DNA from: Streptomyces sp. LHD-70
Lineage (GTDB): Bacteria > Actinomycetota > Actinomycetes > Streptomycetales > Streptomycetaceae
Direction: 5' to 3'
Length of the DNA stretch: 64,000 bases
NCBI RefSeq assembly: GCF_031157275.1
Contig: NZ_JAVIFW010000019.1
Span: 82,420 to 146,419, forward strand
In this document: piece by piece, positions 6,384 to 15,191 of the stretch
Numbering within the stretch: the stretch's first letter is position 1
Layout: each line of letters begins with the position of its first letter
The notes under the pieces: model-generated
What the model saw: only the letters and a program-made list of their open reading frames with translations
What the model was told of the DNA's origin: nothing
The model's database searches: none
Translations under genes and position numbers: made by a program

Positions 6384-7769
6384 ATGTTTCACGGATCGAT
6401 CCCCGCCGACCTCCGCGCGATCATCCATGAGCACACGGCCAGTTGGGCCGGGCAGGCCGAGGACATCTACGTCGGCTGCTCGGGCAACTTCACGATCGAG
6501 CGAGTCCTGCACGACTCCGGCTTCCGACTGCATGGCTGCGACGTGCAGCTCTACTCGTCGGCGATCGGCTGGTACCTCGCCGGACAGGAACTGCCCATCA
6601 CCCTGCGGGCAGAGTCCACACCCCAACTCGACTGGCTGGACTCGTACATGGACGGCCGGGCCGGGACGCTGGCCGTCGTACTCCTCGGCTCACGGTTCTT
6701 CCAATGGCTCGGCCGGGACGATCACCCGTACTACGGGCGCATGTTGGCGGCCTACCGGCATCAGTTCCCCGAGCTGCACGCCAAGACGGTTGCGAAGATC
6801 GAGGCACTGCCGCTGGCACTGGCCTCGTACGCGGCCATGGACGTCAATCAATGGCTTGCGGAGCAGGTTCCCGGCGATGCCCCCGTGGTGGCCTTCCCGC
6901 CGTTCTTCGCCGGGGACTACGAGTCGCAGTTCGCGGCCCTCGACAAGCACTTGCAATGGCCGGCGCCGGAGTACCCGACGCTGGACGATGCGGCGAAGCA
7001 GACGCTGGTGGAGCGCATCACGGACCGGCCGCACTGGGTGCTCGGACTGCACTTCGACGTCGAGGAGCTGGGCGGCCACCTGCGCGGTCAGGTCCAGACT
7101 GCGAACCGTGGTCTGCCGATCAACGTCTACTCGTCCGTTCCGCGGTCGCGGATCGTACGGCCGTCCCAGCGGCTGGAGTTGGTCAAGGCTCCACGGCTCG
7201 TACCAGGGCAGTGCCTCGGTGACCGGCTCGCGATCGCGCCGCTGAGCATGGGGCAGTTCGCGACCCTGCGGTCGCAGTACATGAACCACAACATCCGGCC
7301 CGGCACTCCGACGATGGCGCTCGCGGTCCTGGTCGACGGGGTCGTGGTGGGGGCGTTCGCGTTCTCCACGCCGAAGTACGACCCGCACAACGTGTACCTG
7401 CTGTCCGACTTCCCGGTGGCGCCCACTTCGTACGGCCGTCTCGCGAAGCTCGTGCTGTACGCGGCCCTGTCGAAGGAGGCGCAGTTTTTGGCTCAGCGCA
7501 CCATGAACACCCGCCTGACCCGGCTGAACACGACGGCCTTCACCCAGCGGCCGGTGTCGATGAAGTACCGCGGCCTGCTGCACCTCAACTCCCGTAAGGA
7601 GTCGACCGATCCGGCGTATCGCTACCAGCTCGACTACGGCGCCGAGCTCGGCCGTTGGTCGCTCGCCGAGGGGTACGGGCGATGGCGTGACCGGCACGGG
7701 CAGGCAGAGGGACTCAAGGGACCCGAACTGGAGAGGAACGAGGAGACCGCAGGTGGAGACCCGAGGTGA
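6384..7769 (+). CDS. Putative antirestriction adenine methyltransferase / Mom-like modification protein
   Basis: 461 residues. The N-terminal half looks like a class-I methyltransferase: 'VGCSGNFTIER' (30-40) as the SAM loop, 'GCDVQLYSS' (51-59) after the next strand, and 'FPPFFAGDYE' (171-180) where adenine methylases carry (D/N)PP(Y/F), here with Phe as first residue. Residues about 290-415 ('YMNHNIRPGTPTMALAVL', 'VVGAFAFSTP', 'RLTRLN') resemble the GNAT-like fold of phage Mu Mom. Actinophage homologues are remembered as putative antirestriction adenine methyltransferases, usually beside a ParB-like gene as here. A role in protecting phage DNA by base modification is inferred. It overlaps the next gene by 4 bases. 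Confidence 0.65.
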   Translation: MFHGSIPADLRAIIHEHTASWAGQAEDIYVGCSGNFTIERVLHDSGFRLHGCDVQLYSSAIGWYLAGQELPITLRAESTPQLDWLDSYMDGRAGTLAVVLLGSRFFQWLGRDDHPYYGRMLAAYRHQFPELHAKTVAKIEALPLALASYAAMDVNQWLAEQVPGDAPVVAFPPFFAGDYESQFAALDKHLQWPAPEYPTLDDAAKQTLVERITDRPHWVLGLHFDVEELGGHLRGQVQTANRGLPINVYSSVPRSRIVRPSQRLELVKAPRLVPGQCLGDRLAIAPLSMGQFATLRSQYMNHNIRPGTPTMALAVLVDGVVVGAFAFSTPKYDPHNVYLLSDFPVAPTSYGRLAKLVLYAALSKEAQFLAQRTMNTRLTRLNTTAFTQRPVSMKYRGLLHLNSRKESTDPAYRYQLDYGAELGRWSLAEGYGRWRDRHGQAEGLKGPELERNEETAGGDPR

Positions 7770-8674
7770 GTGAGCCACTCAAGCCCCGCATGGTCGAGGG
7801 TGACCCGCGCGACCTGACGCTGCTGGACGTGAACGCCCGGTTCATGCGGCACGAGCAGTTCCAGCGGCTCGTCACGAACATCCGTGACGACGGAACCCTG
7901 ACCTCTACTCCCCTGGTGTGGAACGACGCTGGTTCCGGTCGGCGCATCGTCCTGTCCGGCAACCACCGCACCAAGGCGGCGATCGAGGCCGGCCTTGAGC
8001 GGATCTGGTGGATGGAGATCACAGAGCCGCTCCCCCGGCAACGGCAAATCGCGCTTCAGCTGTCGCACAACGCGATCACGGGCGAGGACGATCCGGCCAC
8101 CCTCAGGGCGCTGTACGACGAGCTGGAGGACGTCTCCATGCGCCTGTACTCGGGCCTGGACGACAAGACCCTGGAACTCCTCGAAGAGGTCAGTGTGCCG
8201 AGCCTGGCCGAGGCCAACCTCGACTTCGCCACGGTGCAGATCGTGTTCCTGCCCGACGAGAAGGAGGCGGCGGAGCGGGCCCTGGAAGCAGCTCGTAAGA
8301 CGGCCTCTGCGGACGCCCGCTGGCTGGCGCGCATCGATCAATACGAAGCCGTTCTCGACACCTTGGACTCGGTGAAGGGCGCGCACAACATCGGCAATGT
8401 CGCCGCCGCATTCGCGATCCTGCTTGCGATGGTCGAGCGACACCTCGGCGAACTCTCCGATGGCTGGTACGACCCCGACGCACTCCTTGCCACGCGCAAG
8501 GGCAGCGCCCCCATCGAGACGGTGCTTGCGACGCGCACCATGCCGGCGGATGCGGCGGCCGTCGTCCAGCAGGCCATCGACCGGATGGAGCGGGACGGCG
8601 AGATCGAGACCGGGCACCGCTGGCGCGCCCTGGTGCTGTGGGCGGCCGACTACCTCGCCGGGGCGACGGGATGA
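7766..8674 (+). CDS. ParB-like nuclease-domain protein (accessory)
   Basis: 302 residues. Residues 15-90 form a ParB/Srx-type domain ('FQRLVTNIRDDGTLTS' and 'IVLSGNHRTKAAIEAGLERI'), where 'GNHRTKA' stands in place of the GERRxRA box. The remainder is helical ('ATLRALYDELEDVSM') with no ParB HTH, so it is not a partition protein. In actinophages this domain is often coupled to DNA-modification genes; the 4-base overlaps with both neighbours place it in one translational unit with the methyltransferase-like gene. Its exact activity is unknown. Confidence 0.7.
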   Translation: MSEPLKPRMVEGDPRDLTLLDVNARFMRHEQFQRLVTNIRDDGTLTSTPLVWNDAGSGRRIVLSGNHRTKAAIEAGLERIWWMEITEPLPRQRQIALQLSHNAITGEDDPATLRALYDELEDVSMRLYSGLDDKTLELLEEVSVPSLAEANLDFATVQIVFLPDEKEAAERALEAARKTASADARWLARIDQYEAVLDTLDSVKGAHNIGNVAAAFAILLAMVERHLGELSDGWYDPDALLATRKGSAPIETVLATRTMPADAAAVVQQAIDRMERDGEIETGHRWRALVLWAADYLAGATG

Positions 8675-8919
8675 CGCATACCGATGAGGTCCGTCCAGGT
8701 CAGGTCTGGATCGACAACTACAAGCCGATGGCCGGCCGCTCCCTGCGGGTGCTTGCCGTATCCGCGCGGCACGCGCAGTGCGCCGTCCTCACCTCTCCCG
8801 CAGCCGGTGGCGCGGTCGGCCACACCGTCAGGATCCTTCTGGAACGCATGCGGCCCACGAGCACCGGTTACACCCTGCTCTACCGCCATGACGGCACACG
8901 TGTGGAAGGCGGCTCATGA
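8671..8919 (+). CDS. Small phage protein with a PGQVW box, 82 aa
   Basis: It starts at ATG 8671 in an ATGA overlap with the preceding stop. 'VRPGQVWIDNYKPMAGRSLR' resembles a small SH3/KOW-like beta barrel found in many Streptomyces phage proteins of unknown role; the remainder alternates beta strands. It ends in another ATGA overlap with the nuclease gene, so it belongs to the same operon. Confidence 0.6.
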   Translation: MTHTDEVRPGQVWIDNYKPMAGRSLRVLAVSARHAQCAVLTSPAAGGAVGHTVRILLERMRPTSTGYTLLYRHDGTRVEGGS

Positions 8920-9383
8920 ACCCGGCTACGCGTGCGGAACAGCAGCTCTACGCGAAGCTGCTCAAGGAGCGCTACGGCTCTCTGGACCAGCTCGAGGCCG
9001 AGCGCTACCCCCGCGATGCGGTCTCCGCCGAGCGAGCACAGGGCGGCGCGAGCGAAGAGCAGTGGCGCAGGCAGGTCCGCGAGATAGCCACGCGGTACAG
9101 CTGGCAGCTCCAGTACCACACGGCCGACTCGCGCCGTTCCGATGCTGGTTGGCCGGACGAGGTCTTCGGGCACATCAAGCAACGGCGCACGCTCTTCATC
9201 GAGTTCAAGACCGACGACGGCCGCCTCCGCCCCGCACAGCGCGCATGGCTGGCCCACCTGTCCGACTCCGGCTTCGAGGTCGCCCTGTGGCGGCCGAGCG
9301 ACCTGCACACGGTGCTGCGCGTTCTGGGTCCCGCCCGGCAGCGCGCCATCCTGCCGCCGAGCTTCCGGAGGCCCACGTCGTGA
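8916..9383 (+). CDS. VRR-NUC-type nuclease
   Basis: 155 residues. The C-terminal 100 residues show the VRR-NUC/PD-(D/E)xK pattern: 'EEQWRRQVREIATRYSW', 'DSRRSDAGWPDEVF' (acidic metal ligand), 'RTLFIEFKTDDGRLRPAQRA' (the E-x-K core) and 'VALWRPSD'. Phage members are structure-specific nucleases active in recombination or genome processing. Its place just before the terminase genes fits a DNA-maturation role. ATGA and GTGA overlaps join it to both neighbours. Confidence 0.8.
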   Translation: MNPATRAEQQLYAKLLKERYGSLDQLEAERYPRDAVSAERAQGGASEEQWRRQVREIATRYSWQLQYHTADSRRSDAGWPDEVFGHIKQRRTLFIEFKTDDGRLRPAQRAWLAHLSDSGFEVALWRPSDLHTVLRVLGPARQRAILPPSFRRPTS

Positions 9384-9589
9384 CCTGCCCGTACGCCGCT
9401 GAGAGCAGCCGCTTGCACGCCGAGATCGACCAGCTGACGACCGTCCACCGGGCTGCCGCACGCCTGGCGCGCTCCCTCACCGAGCACCTGGCCGACGGCC
9501 CGTCTCGTACGGCTGAGCAACTCGCCCAGCTCCTTGAAGGGGGCCTGGAACCTGAGGACTTGGCCCCGGCCTCGGAGGGCGAGCGATGA
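9380..9589 (+). CDS. Small helical hypothetical protein, 69 aa
   Basis: It starts at GTG 9380 inside the nuclease stop codon and ends inside the next ATG. The sequence is a heptad-like helix ('SRLHAEIDQLTTVHRAAARL') followed by an acidic tail. The family is not recognised; operon coupling is the support. Confidence 0.5.
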   Translation: MTCPYAAESSRLHAEIDQLTTVHRAAARLARSLTEHLADGPSRTAEQLAQLLEGGLEPEDLAPASEGER

Positions 9590-9780
9590 ACCTGGCGAAG
9601 GACAACGTCGGCTGGCAGCGCACACTCTCGGTGACGCCGCTGCCGGTCGAGGTCCGTCGAAGGGCGGCTCTGTACGTGGCAGCGCACGCCACGGGCGGCA
9701 GCCAGGCCGAGCGTCGGGACGACGTGAGCTCCTTGCTCGACAAGCTCGGTCTTCTGGACCAGGAACTGCGGACCCGCTGA
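9586..9780 (+). CDS. Small hypothetical protein, 64 aa
   Basis: It begins in an ATGA overlap. The segment 'VTPLPVEVRRRAALYVAAHA' looks like a short helical regulatory or structural peptide. The family is unknown. It is the last gene of the 6384-9780 operon; 78 bases separate it from the terminase small subunit. Confidence 0.5.
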   Translation: MNLAKDNVGWQRTLSVTPLPVEVRRRAALYVAAHATGGSQAERRDDVSSLLDKLGLLDQELRTR

Positions 9781-9858
9781 CGAGGCGTGCGCACATCGGA
9801 CGAGTTAGGCGGACACGAGGACGATCCGGAGGGCGGAAGGTAGGAGCAGCAGCCGGTC

Positions 9859-10404
9859 ATGGCAGAGCGGGCCGAAGAGTGGGAGCGGCAGCCGGGTGAG
9901 TCGGCCGCCGCGTGGGAGGCGTTTGCCTGCTATCGCGACCTCGGTCTGTCTCGCAGTCTCGGCAAGGTCACCAATACGGTTCGTAAGAACCGCAGCCTGA
10001 TCGAACGCTGGTCCGTTGGGCATCAGTGGGTGCTGCGTGCAGAGGCATGGGACCGCGAGCAGGACCGGCTGTGGCGCACCGAACGCCAGCAAGCCGCTCG
10101 CGAGGTCGCCCGCCGCCACGCCCGCCTCGCCTCGGCCGCGCAGGCCAAGCTCGTCGCACAGCTGCAACAGCTCGATCCCGCGCGGCTCAGCCCGTCCGAT
10201 GTGATCCGCTGGCTGGAGGTCACGGTCCGCATCGAGCGCCAGGCCTACGGGATCGATCTCACTGAGGTCGCTGCCAACAGCCCTTCCGCCATCGACGTAG
10301 CGGACGTGTCCGGTCTGAGTGATGAGGAACGTCGAGCGCGGATGGAACAACTCCGACGTGAACTCGAAGCCCGTATCGGGGTGTTGGGAAGCGGTGCGTC
10401 ATGA
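9859..10404 (+). CDS. terS: Terminase small subunit-like protein
   Basis: 181 residues, immediately upstream of and overlapping the large subunit. The N-terminal part has a HTH-like stretch ('CYRDLGLSRSLGKVTNTV'); the centre is a long helical oligomerisation segment ('EREQDRLWRTERQQAAREVA' region) and the end is acidic then basic. Small terminases recognise the packaging site and recruit the large subunit. Position and helical layout support the call more than motif identity. Confidence 0.75.
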   Translation: MAERAEEWERQPGESAAAWEAFACYRDLGLSRSLGKVTNTVRKNRSLIERWSVGHQWVLRAEAWDREQDRLWRTERQQAAREVARRHARLASAAQAKLVAQLQQLDPARLSPSDVIRWLEVTVRIERQAYGIDLTEVAANSPSAIDVADVSGLSDEERRARMEQLRRELEARIGVLGSGAS

Positions 10405-12953
10405 CGGACAGAGGGGCCTCCCTCCCGAACCCGGCCGTCATGTCAGATGCCCAGCTGCATCACGAGGTCGCCGCGCTCCTGGAGGCAGACGTCCAGGCAG
10501 CCCGCCGCTGGGCCTGCGACCGTCAGGAGTGCGACGGACTGCCACACGAAGGCTGGCTCCATCACCACGCCCGCGGCAGCCAGCACACTCCTGCGAGTGA
10601 ATGGACTTCGTGGCTCCTTCTCACTGGACGCGGCTGGGGAAAGATGCTGGCCGTGGACACAGTCATCCCCACGCCGAACGGCTGGAAGAAGAATGGTGAA
10701 CTCCGCGTCGGCGACCAGGTATTCGACGAGTCCGGGCGTCCGTGCACGGTTACGGCAGTGTTCGATGCTGTGCCCGACCGCGCGTACCGGTTGCACTTTT
10801 CAGACGGCACGACGATCGATGCCTGCGCGGACCACCAATGGGTCACATGGGACTCGGCGGCGCGCAAGGCTCTCAATCGGTCTGCGGGGACCGATGGCCA
10901 GTTCCCGGAAGACTGGCCGTCCTGGAGAGCGCCCGGGAGGTGGGGCATCGGACGGTCTGACGGCAGTGGGCCTCGCATGGTGACCACGCAGCAGATCGTC
11001 GACACCATCACTGTCGGCAAACGCGGCGACACGAATCACGCGGTGCCGACCTGCGGGCCGCTGGAGCTCCCTGAAGCCGAACTCCCGGTTGATCCCTACC
11101 TTTTTGGTGTCTGGCTCGGAGATGGCGACAGCGGGCAGGCAGTCATCACGTCGGCCGACGAAGAAGTTCCCGCCGCCTTCGAAGCGGCTGGCCATCCGGT
11201 GCTTCAGGTAGAGCATCGCGAGGGATTCTGCCCTCGTTGGTCGATCAGCAGGCTGCTTCCGCGGCTTCGAACCCTGGGCGTACTTGCCAACAAGCACGTA
11301 CCAGGCGTCTACCTGCGGGCCTCTCGGCAGCAGCGCATGGATCTGCTCGCGGGTTTGATGGACGCGGACGGGTATGCCGAGGCTTCGAAGGTCGAGTTCT
11401 GCACCACGAAACGCCAACTTGCTGACGCTGTCGTAGAGCTCGCCCGATCGCTGGGGCAGAAGCCACGGGTGTACGAGGAGCGCGCCAGGCACGCGGGCAA
11501 GGATCACGGGCCTCGGTGGCGGGTGGCATGGAGGTCCACAATCCCGGTGTTCCGGCTTCCCCGGAAGCAGGACCGACATGCTCTCGGCAGGGCACCCCAA
11601 CAGCTCCGCAATCACCACCGAATGATCGTCCGTGCGGAGCCGATTCCTCCACAACCGATGCGGTGCCTGTCGGTCGACTCGCCCCACCGCATGTATCTGG
11701 CGGGTGAGGGGATGATCCCCACACACAACACCCGAACCGCCGCCGAGGCCGTACGAGACTGGGCTACGACGCCTGGCACGATGATCGCGGTTGTCGCGAA
11801 GAATGCCACGCTGGTCAAGGAGATCTGCTTCGAGTCCCCCAAGTCCGGCCTCCTCGCGGTGATCCCGCCCGAGGACATCCGCCGCTACAGCCCAGGAAAC
11901 GGCCTGACGACCCTCCGCCTGAAGAACGGCTCGGCGATCTACGGCTTCGGCGCCGAGACCCCCGACAACCTGCGTGGCTTCGCCTTCGACAAGGGCTGGC
12001 TGGACGAGTACGCGGCGTGGAACCGGCACACCGCGCAGTCCGTGTACGACATGCTTTGGTTCTGCCTGCGTGAGGCCCCGAGCCCGCAGGTGGTCATCTC
12101 CACCACCCCCAAGCCGCTCCCACACATCCGGCGCCTGGTTGAACGCGGCCGTACGACGCCATCAGCCTCCCGCCCGGGCGTCGTACTGACCACCGGGCGC
12201 ATGGAGGACAACCGCGCCAACCTCTCCGCGGCCGCACTCGCCGAGCTCGACTCCGAGTACGGCGGGACCCGGCTCGGCCAACAGGAGTTGGACGGCGTGC
12301 TGTTGGAGGATGTCGAGGGCGCGCTGTGGAAGCAGTGGATGTTCGAGGTCGAGGGCTTCCGTGTTGCCCGTGCCGCCGTCCCGCCGCTCGACCGCCTGGT
12401 CGTCGCGGTGGACCCAGCGGTCACGACGGCCGAGGACGCCGACTTCACGGCCTTCACGGTGGCCGGCCGCTCGTACCCCCTGGAGCAGATGTACGGCGAC
12501 CGCCGCCCCCGCGGCTATCTCCTCCATACCGAGCAGGACCGCTACACCCCCACAGCGGCGATGCGTCGCGCAGCCACGCTCTACCACGAGCACCAGGCGG
12601 ACTGCGTGGTCATCGAGGCCAACAACGGAGGCGAGTACCTCCCGGCGCTCCTTGAAGCAGTCGACCCGACAGTGCAGTGGCGCATCGTCCACGCCACGCG
12701 CAACAAGCGGGCACGTGCGGCCCCGGTTGCGATGCTGTACGAGCAGTCCAGGATCACGCACGCCGGTCCGGCGCGTACGTTCGCGGCGCTTGAGGAGCAG
12801 ATGACGGCGTACGTCGGAGCCAGCGAACACGAGGAGAAGTCGCCGGATCTGTTGGACTCGGCGGTTTGGGCGCTGACGGATCTGTTCCTGGATTCTTCGG
12901 CGCCTGGCGCCCCGTCACGACCAACGGACGAACGGCTCACCGGGCGCCGCTGA
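10401..12953 (+). CDS. terL: Terminase large subunit interrupted by an intein
   Basis: 850-residue precursor. An intein occupies residues 82-443, and its removal would join 'GRGWGK' to 'TRTAAEA', restoring the Walker A motif and leaving a 488-residue protein of normal TerL length. Walker B is 'GWLDEYAAW' (about 531-540). The RNase-H-like nuclease domain shows acidic residues in 'VAVDPAVTTAEDADF', 'VIEANNGGEY' and 'DLLDSAVWALTDLF'. TerL cleaves concatemeric DNA and powers packaging into the procapsid through the portal. Without splicing the ATPase loop would be split and inactive. It overlaps terS by 4 bases. Confidence 0.95.
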   Translation: MTDRGASLPNPAVMSDAQLHHEVAALLEADVQAARRWACDRQECDGLPHEGWLHHHARGSQHTPASEWTSWLLLTGRGWGKMLAVDTVIPTPNGWKKNGELRVGDQVFDESGRPCTVTAVFDAVPDRAYRLHFSDGTTIDACADHQWVTWDSAARKALNRSAGTDGQFPEDWPSWRAPGRWGIGRSDGSGPRMVTTQQIVDTITVGKRGDTNHAVPTCGPLELPEAELPVDPYLFGVWLGDGDSGQAVITSADEEVPAAFEAAGHPVLQVEHREGFCPRWSISRLLPRLRTLGVLANKHVPGVYLRASRQQRMDLLAGLMDADGYAEASKVEFCTTKRQLADAVVELARSLGQKPRVYEERARHAGKDHGPRWRVAWRSTIPVFRLPRKQDRHALGRAPQQLRNHHRMIVRAEPIPPQPMRCLSVDSPHRMYLAGEGMIPTHNTRTAAEAVRDWATTPGTMIAVVAKNATLVKEICFESPKSGLLAVIPPEDIRRYSPGNGLTTLRLKNGSAIYGFGAETPDNLRGFAFDKGWLDEYAAWNRHTAQSVYDMLWFCLREAPSPQVVISTTPKPLPHIRRLVERGRTTPSASRPGVVLTTGRMEDNRANLSAAALAELDSEYGGTRLGQQELDGVLLEDVEGALWKQWMFEVEGFRVARAAVPPLDRLVVAVDPAVTTAEDADFTAFTVAGRSYPLEQMYGDRRPRGYLLHTEQDRYTPTAAMRRAATLYHEHQADCVVIEANNGGEYLPALLEAVDPTVQWRIVHATRNKRARAAPVAMLYEQSRITHAGPARTFAALEEQMTAYVGASEHEEKSPDLLDSAVWALTDLFLDSSAPGAPSRPTDERLTGRR
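10644..11729 (+). mobile_element. Class 3-type intein with LAGLIDADG homing endonuclease, in terL
   Basis: 362 codons in frame. The N-terminal block is 'MLAVDTVIPTPNGW', with Met in place of the Cys/Ser nucleophile. The three class 3 hallmarks are present: Trp147 in 'ADHQWVTW', Cys422 in 'RCLSVDS' and Thr441 in 'IPTHN', with the terminal Asn443 and Thr as the +1 extein residue. The central endonuclease carries two dodecapeptide motifs, 'LFGVWLGDGD' and 'LLAGLMDADGY'. The insertion point is between Lys and Thr of the ATPase Walker A, a typical conserved homing target. Homing requires intact endonuclease residues, which appear present. Confidence 0.93.
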
Positions 12954-13091
12954 CAGCTCCACGGAGCAAGGCGCCGATGCCTACAGTCAGCTTGTTCAAG
13001 GCGTAATCCCCCTCGGGCTCTCGGCGGCGGGCTGGCCGCATGAGGGCGGCGAACCGTGGCCGCCCACACCACCAAGTCCCCGCCACACGAG

Positions 13092-13141
13092 GAGACAGGT
13101 TATAAATTCACCGCCGCAGATGCGGTACCGTTCTTATAAGG
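13092..13141 (+). promoter_or_regulatory. AT-rich promoter region of the XRE-ImmA/IrrE pair
   Basis: Two TTATAA blocks (near 13098 and 13134) flank the dyad CCGC-N6-tGCGG inside GC-rich DNA 30-70 bases before the 13171 start. It resembles a promoter with an operator, plausibly bound by the XRE protein encoded downstream. Nothing else is seen in 12954-13170. Confidence 0.4.
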
Positions 13142-13170
13142 TCTTGTGGTCGACTTCAACCGGAGGCTTC

Positions 13171-13827
13171 ATGGTTCTGCCCCTCGCTGCGCCCGATCCT
13201 GATGACGTCCACGCGCAGCTCGCCACACTCGGCACCAAGCTCGATTACCTGCACCCGGCCCTCCACGCAGGCGAGGCCGCGCGGCGAACGGCAGCGCCGA
13301 ACCACCCGTCAAACACCCCGGGGACCCGTGCATACCAGGAGCACGTGCGACTCATACGAGAGGCGCACATTCGCCACGCGGGCTGGAAGCGGCTCGTGCA
13401 CGACCACTTGGAAGTGGTCTGCAACCCCGCCCGCACCCGGGCAATCGGCGTGATGGTGGGCGACGCGGCAACGGGTGACCGCCGCTTGCACCCGACGAAC
13501 CTCCACCGCCGTGGAGCGGCTACACAGAGGGCGGCGGAGAAGAACACTCAGCTCGAGCTGTTCCCCCGTCCGACAGCCTCGAAAGAGGTTCTGCTCGACA
13601 CCGAGGAGTCGGCCGAGCTCCAGCTCTGGTTCCTGGTGTCCTACCGCGTTCAGACAGGTGACGCGGTACGGATCCACAGCGAGCTTTCGCTGCCGGGGCA
13701 GGTGCAGCGCGGGTTCGTCGTGGACTGGAAGAGGCGTATCCCTCTGCCCGTCATCGAGATGGACGGAATCGAACTGTCGGACGATGATGGACCCGACGAG
13801 ATCGACATCCAGGTCGATTTCCGCTGA
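13171..13827 (+). CDS. Partner of the ImmA/IrrE protein, hypothetical, 218 aa
   Basis: The family is not recognised. ATG 13171 follows a clear CGGAGG at 6 bases. The N-terminal half is helical ('VHAQLATLGTKLDYLHPALH'); the centre has a short motif 'NTQLELFPRP', and the C-terminal half is beta-rich ('AELQLWFLVSYRV', 'FVVDWKRRIPLPVI') with an acidic end. It is encoded 72 bases upstream of the ImmA/IrrE gene on the same strand. Pairs like this are seen in toxin-antitoxin or phage-defence cargo, so it may be the effector or the cleavage substrate. That role is inferred. Confidence 0.55.
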   Translation: MVLPLAAPDPDDVHAQLATLGTKLDYLHPALHAGEAARRTAAPNHPSNTPGTRAYQEHVRLIREAHIRHAGWKRLVHDHLEVVCNPARTRAIGVMVGDAATGDRRLHPTNLHRRGAATQRAAEKNTQLELFPRPTASKEVLLDTEESAELQLWFLVSYRVQTGDAVRIHSELSLPGQVQRGFVVDWKRRIPLPVIEMDGIELSDDDGPDEIDIQVDFR

Positions 13828-13899
13828 CGTCCACAGACGTGCGGTGCCGGGCCACCCGGTGCCGCACCGCGCACCACCGAACACTGAGGCAGTCTCACT

Positions 13900-14994
13900 A
13901 TGGTGACTCCATCCCGTATCACGCTGGCCAGAAAGCGCCGTGGACTGACGCTCGCGGAGCTGTCCCAGCGTGCGGGTGTCTCCCTGCAGAGCCTGTCCAA
14001 CTACGAGACCGGCCGGACCACCCCGCGCCCGGCCACCATCGCGCGCCTAGCCTCCGCGGTCGACTTCCCGGAGAGCTTCTTCCACGGTCCGGAGATCGAC
14101 GAACTGCCCGCAGAGGGCATCTCCTGGCGAGCTCGGACCAAGACACCGCCACGCACGCTAGAAGCAGCCCGCTCCGCCGGCACCCTCGCCGCCGAACTCT
14201 ACGAGTGGATCAACCAGCGCTTCCGGCTCCCGCATCCAGATATCCCATCGCTCGGCAAGCCCGACCCGGAGACCGCTGCCGAGATGCTCCGGACGCGTTG
14301 GGGACTCGGCTGCGCCCCCGCACCCAACATGGTCCACCTCCTTGAGGCTCATGGCATTCGCGTCTTCTCGCTTGCGCCGGACTATGTGGAGGTCGATGCC
14401 TTCGCGGTATGGCGCGGGACTACGCCCTTCGTGTTCCTGAACATGATGAAGTCACCGGAGCGCGGGCGCTTCGATGCTGCGCACGAGCTCGGGCACCTGG
14501 TCATGCACGGTAGCGATCACCACTGCACGGGCCCCGAGGCCGAACGGCAGGCGAACACGTTTGCCAGTGCCTTCCTCATGCCCGAATCCAGCGTCCTCGG
14601 GCACATGCCCGCCGGGGCGCACGTTGATCAGATCCTCAAGGGCAAGCGCATCTGGAAGGTGTCCGCCATGGCCCTGACCTATCGCATGCACGACCTGGAC
14701 CTGCTCAGCGACTGGCAGTACCGGTCAGTGTGCGCGGAGCTGAGCAAGCGCGGATACCGGACTGACGAACCTCAGGGCATGAAGAGGCGGGAGACCTCGC
14801 AAGTCCTGACCAAGGTCTTTCAAGGTCTCTGGTCGACAGGAGTCAGTCCCTCTGACGTGGCCTCTGAAGTCGGCATCAGCCTGGACGAGATGAACAAGAT
14901 GCTCTTCGACCTGACCACCACGGTCACAGCAAAAGACGTGGGTAGCGAGGGTGTGTCCGGCCCTCCCGCGCGGGCACTGTCCCTGGTTCGCTAA
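13900..14994 (+). CDS. XRE HTH - ImmA/IrrE metallopeptidase fusion
   Basis: 364 residues. Residues 5-60 are an XRE/Cro DNA-binding domain ('LTLAELSQRAGVSLQSLSNY'). The peptidase domain (about 130-260) contains zinc-binding HELGH (195-199) and a downstream Glu in 'EAERQANTFASAFLMPE'. A C-terminal helical part includes a second HTH-like run. Family members cleave or inactivate partner repressors or toxins and regulate their own locus. The pair interrupts the terminase-portal order, so it is accessory cargo (moron) rather than structural. Confidence 0.88.
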   Translation: MVTPSRITLARKRRGLTLAELSQRAGVSLQSLSNYETGRTTPRPATIARLASAVDFPESFFHGPEIDELPAEGISWRARTKTPPRTLEAARSAGTLAAELYEWINQRFRLPHPDIPSLGKPDPETAAEMLRTRWGLGCAPAPNMVHLLEAHGIRVFSLAPDYVEVDAFAVWRGTTPFVFLNMMKSPERGRFDAAHELGHLVMHGSDHHCTGPEAERQANTFASAFLMPESSVLGHMPAGAHVDQILKGKRIWKVSAMALTYRMHDLDLLSDWQYRSVCAELSKRGYRTDEPQGMKRRETSQVLTKVFQGLWSTGVSPSDVASEVGISLDEMNKMLFDLTTTVTAKDVGSEGVSGPPARALSLVR

Positions 14995-15191
14995 GCATCG
15001 ACCGGGTCGCCATGGCCACCCCGAGACGCCTCCGCGTTTCGGGGCGCGAAGTCCAACTGGCAGCTACGGATGGGGCCGTGGGCACGAGCAGCTGTTCCCG
15101 GGCAAGCGCGGAAACAGCGAAGGACGTAGGCCCTGCTGCAACCCGCGGGCCGGAGAGCTCTCTGCGTCAACGGCGGTACGCAAAGCGGGAC

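Noticed and set aside
6690..7778. 362-codon minus frame opposite the antirestriction-type gene
   Set aside because: His/Arg-rich antisense translation with no ribosome-binding site.
10800..12125. 441-codon minus-strand frame within terL and the intein
   Set aside because: A shadow frame; terL and intein motifs are all on the + strand.
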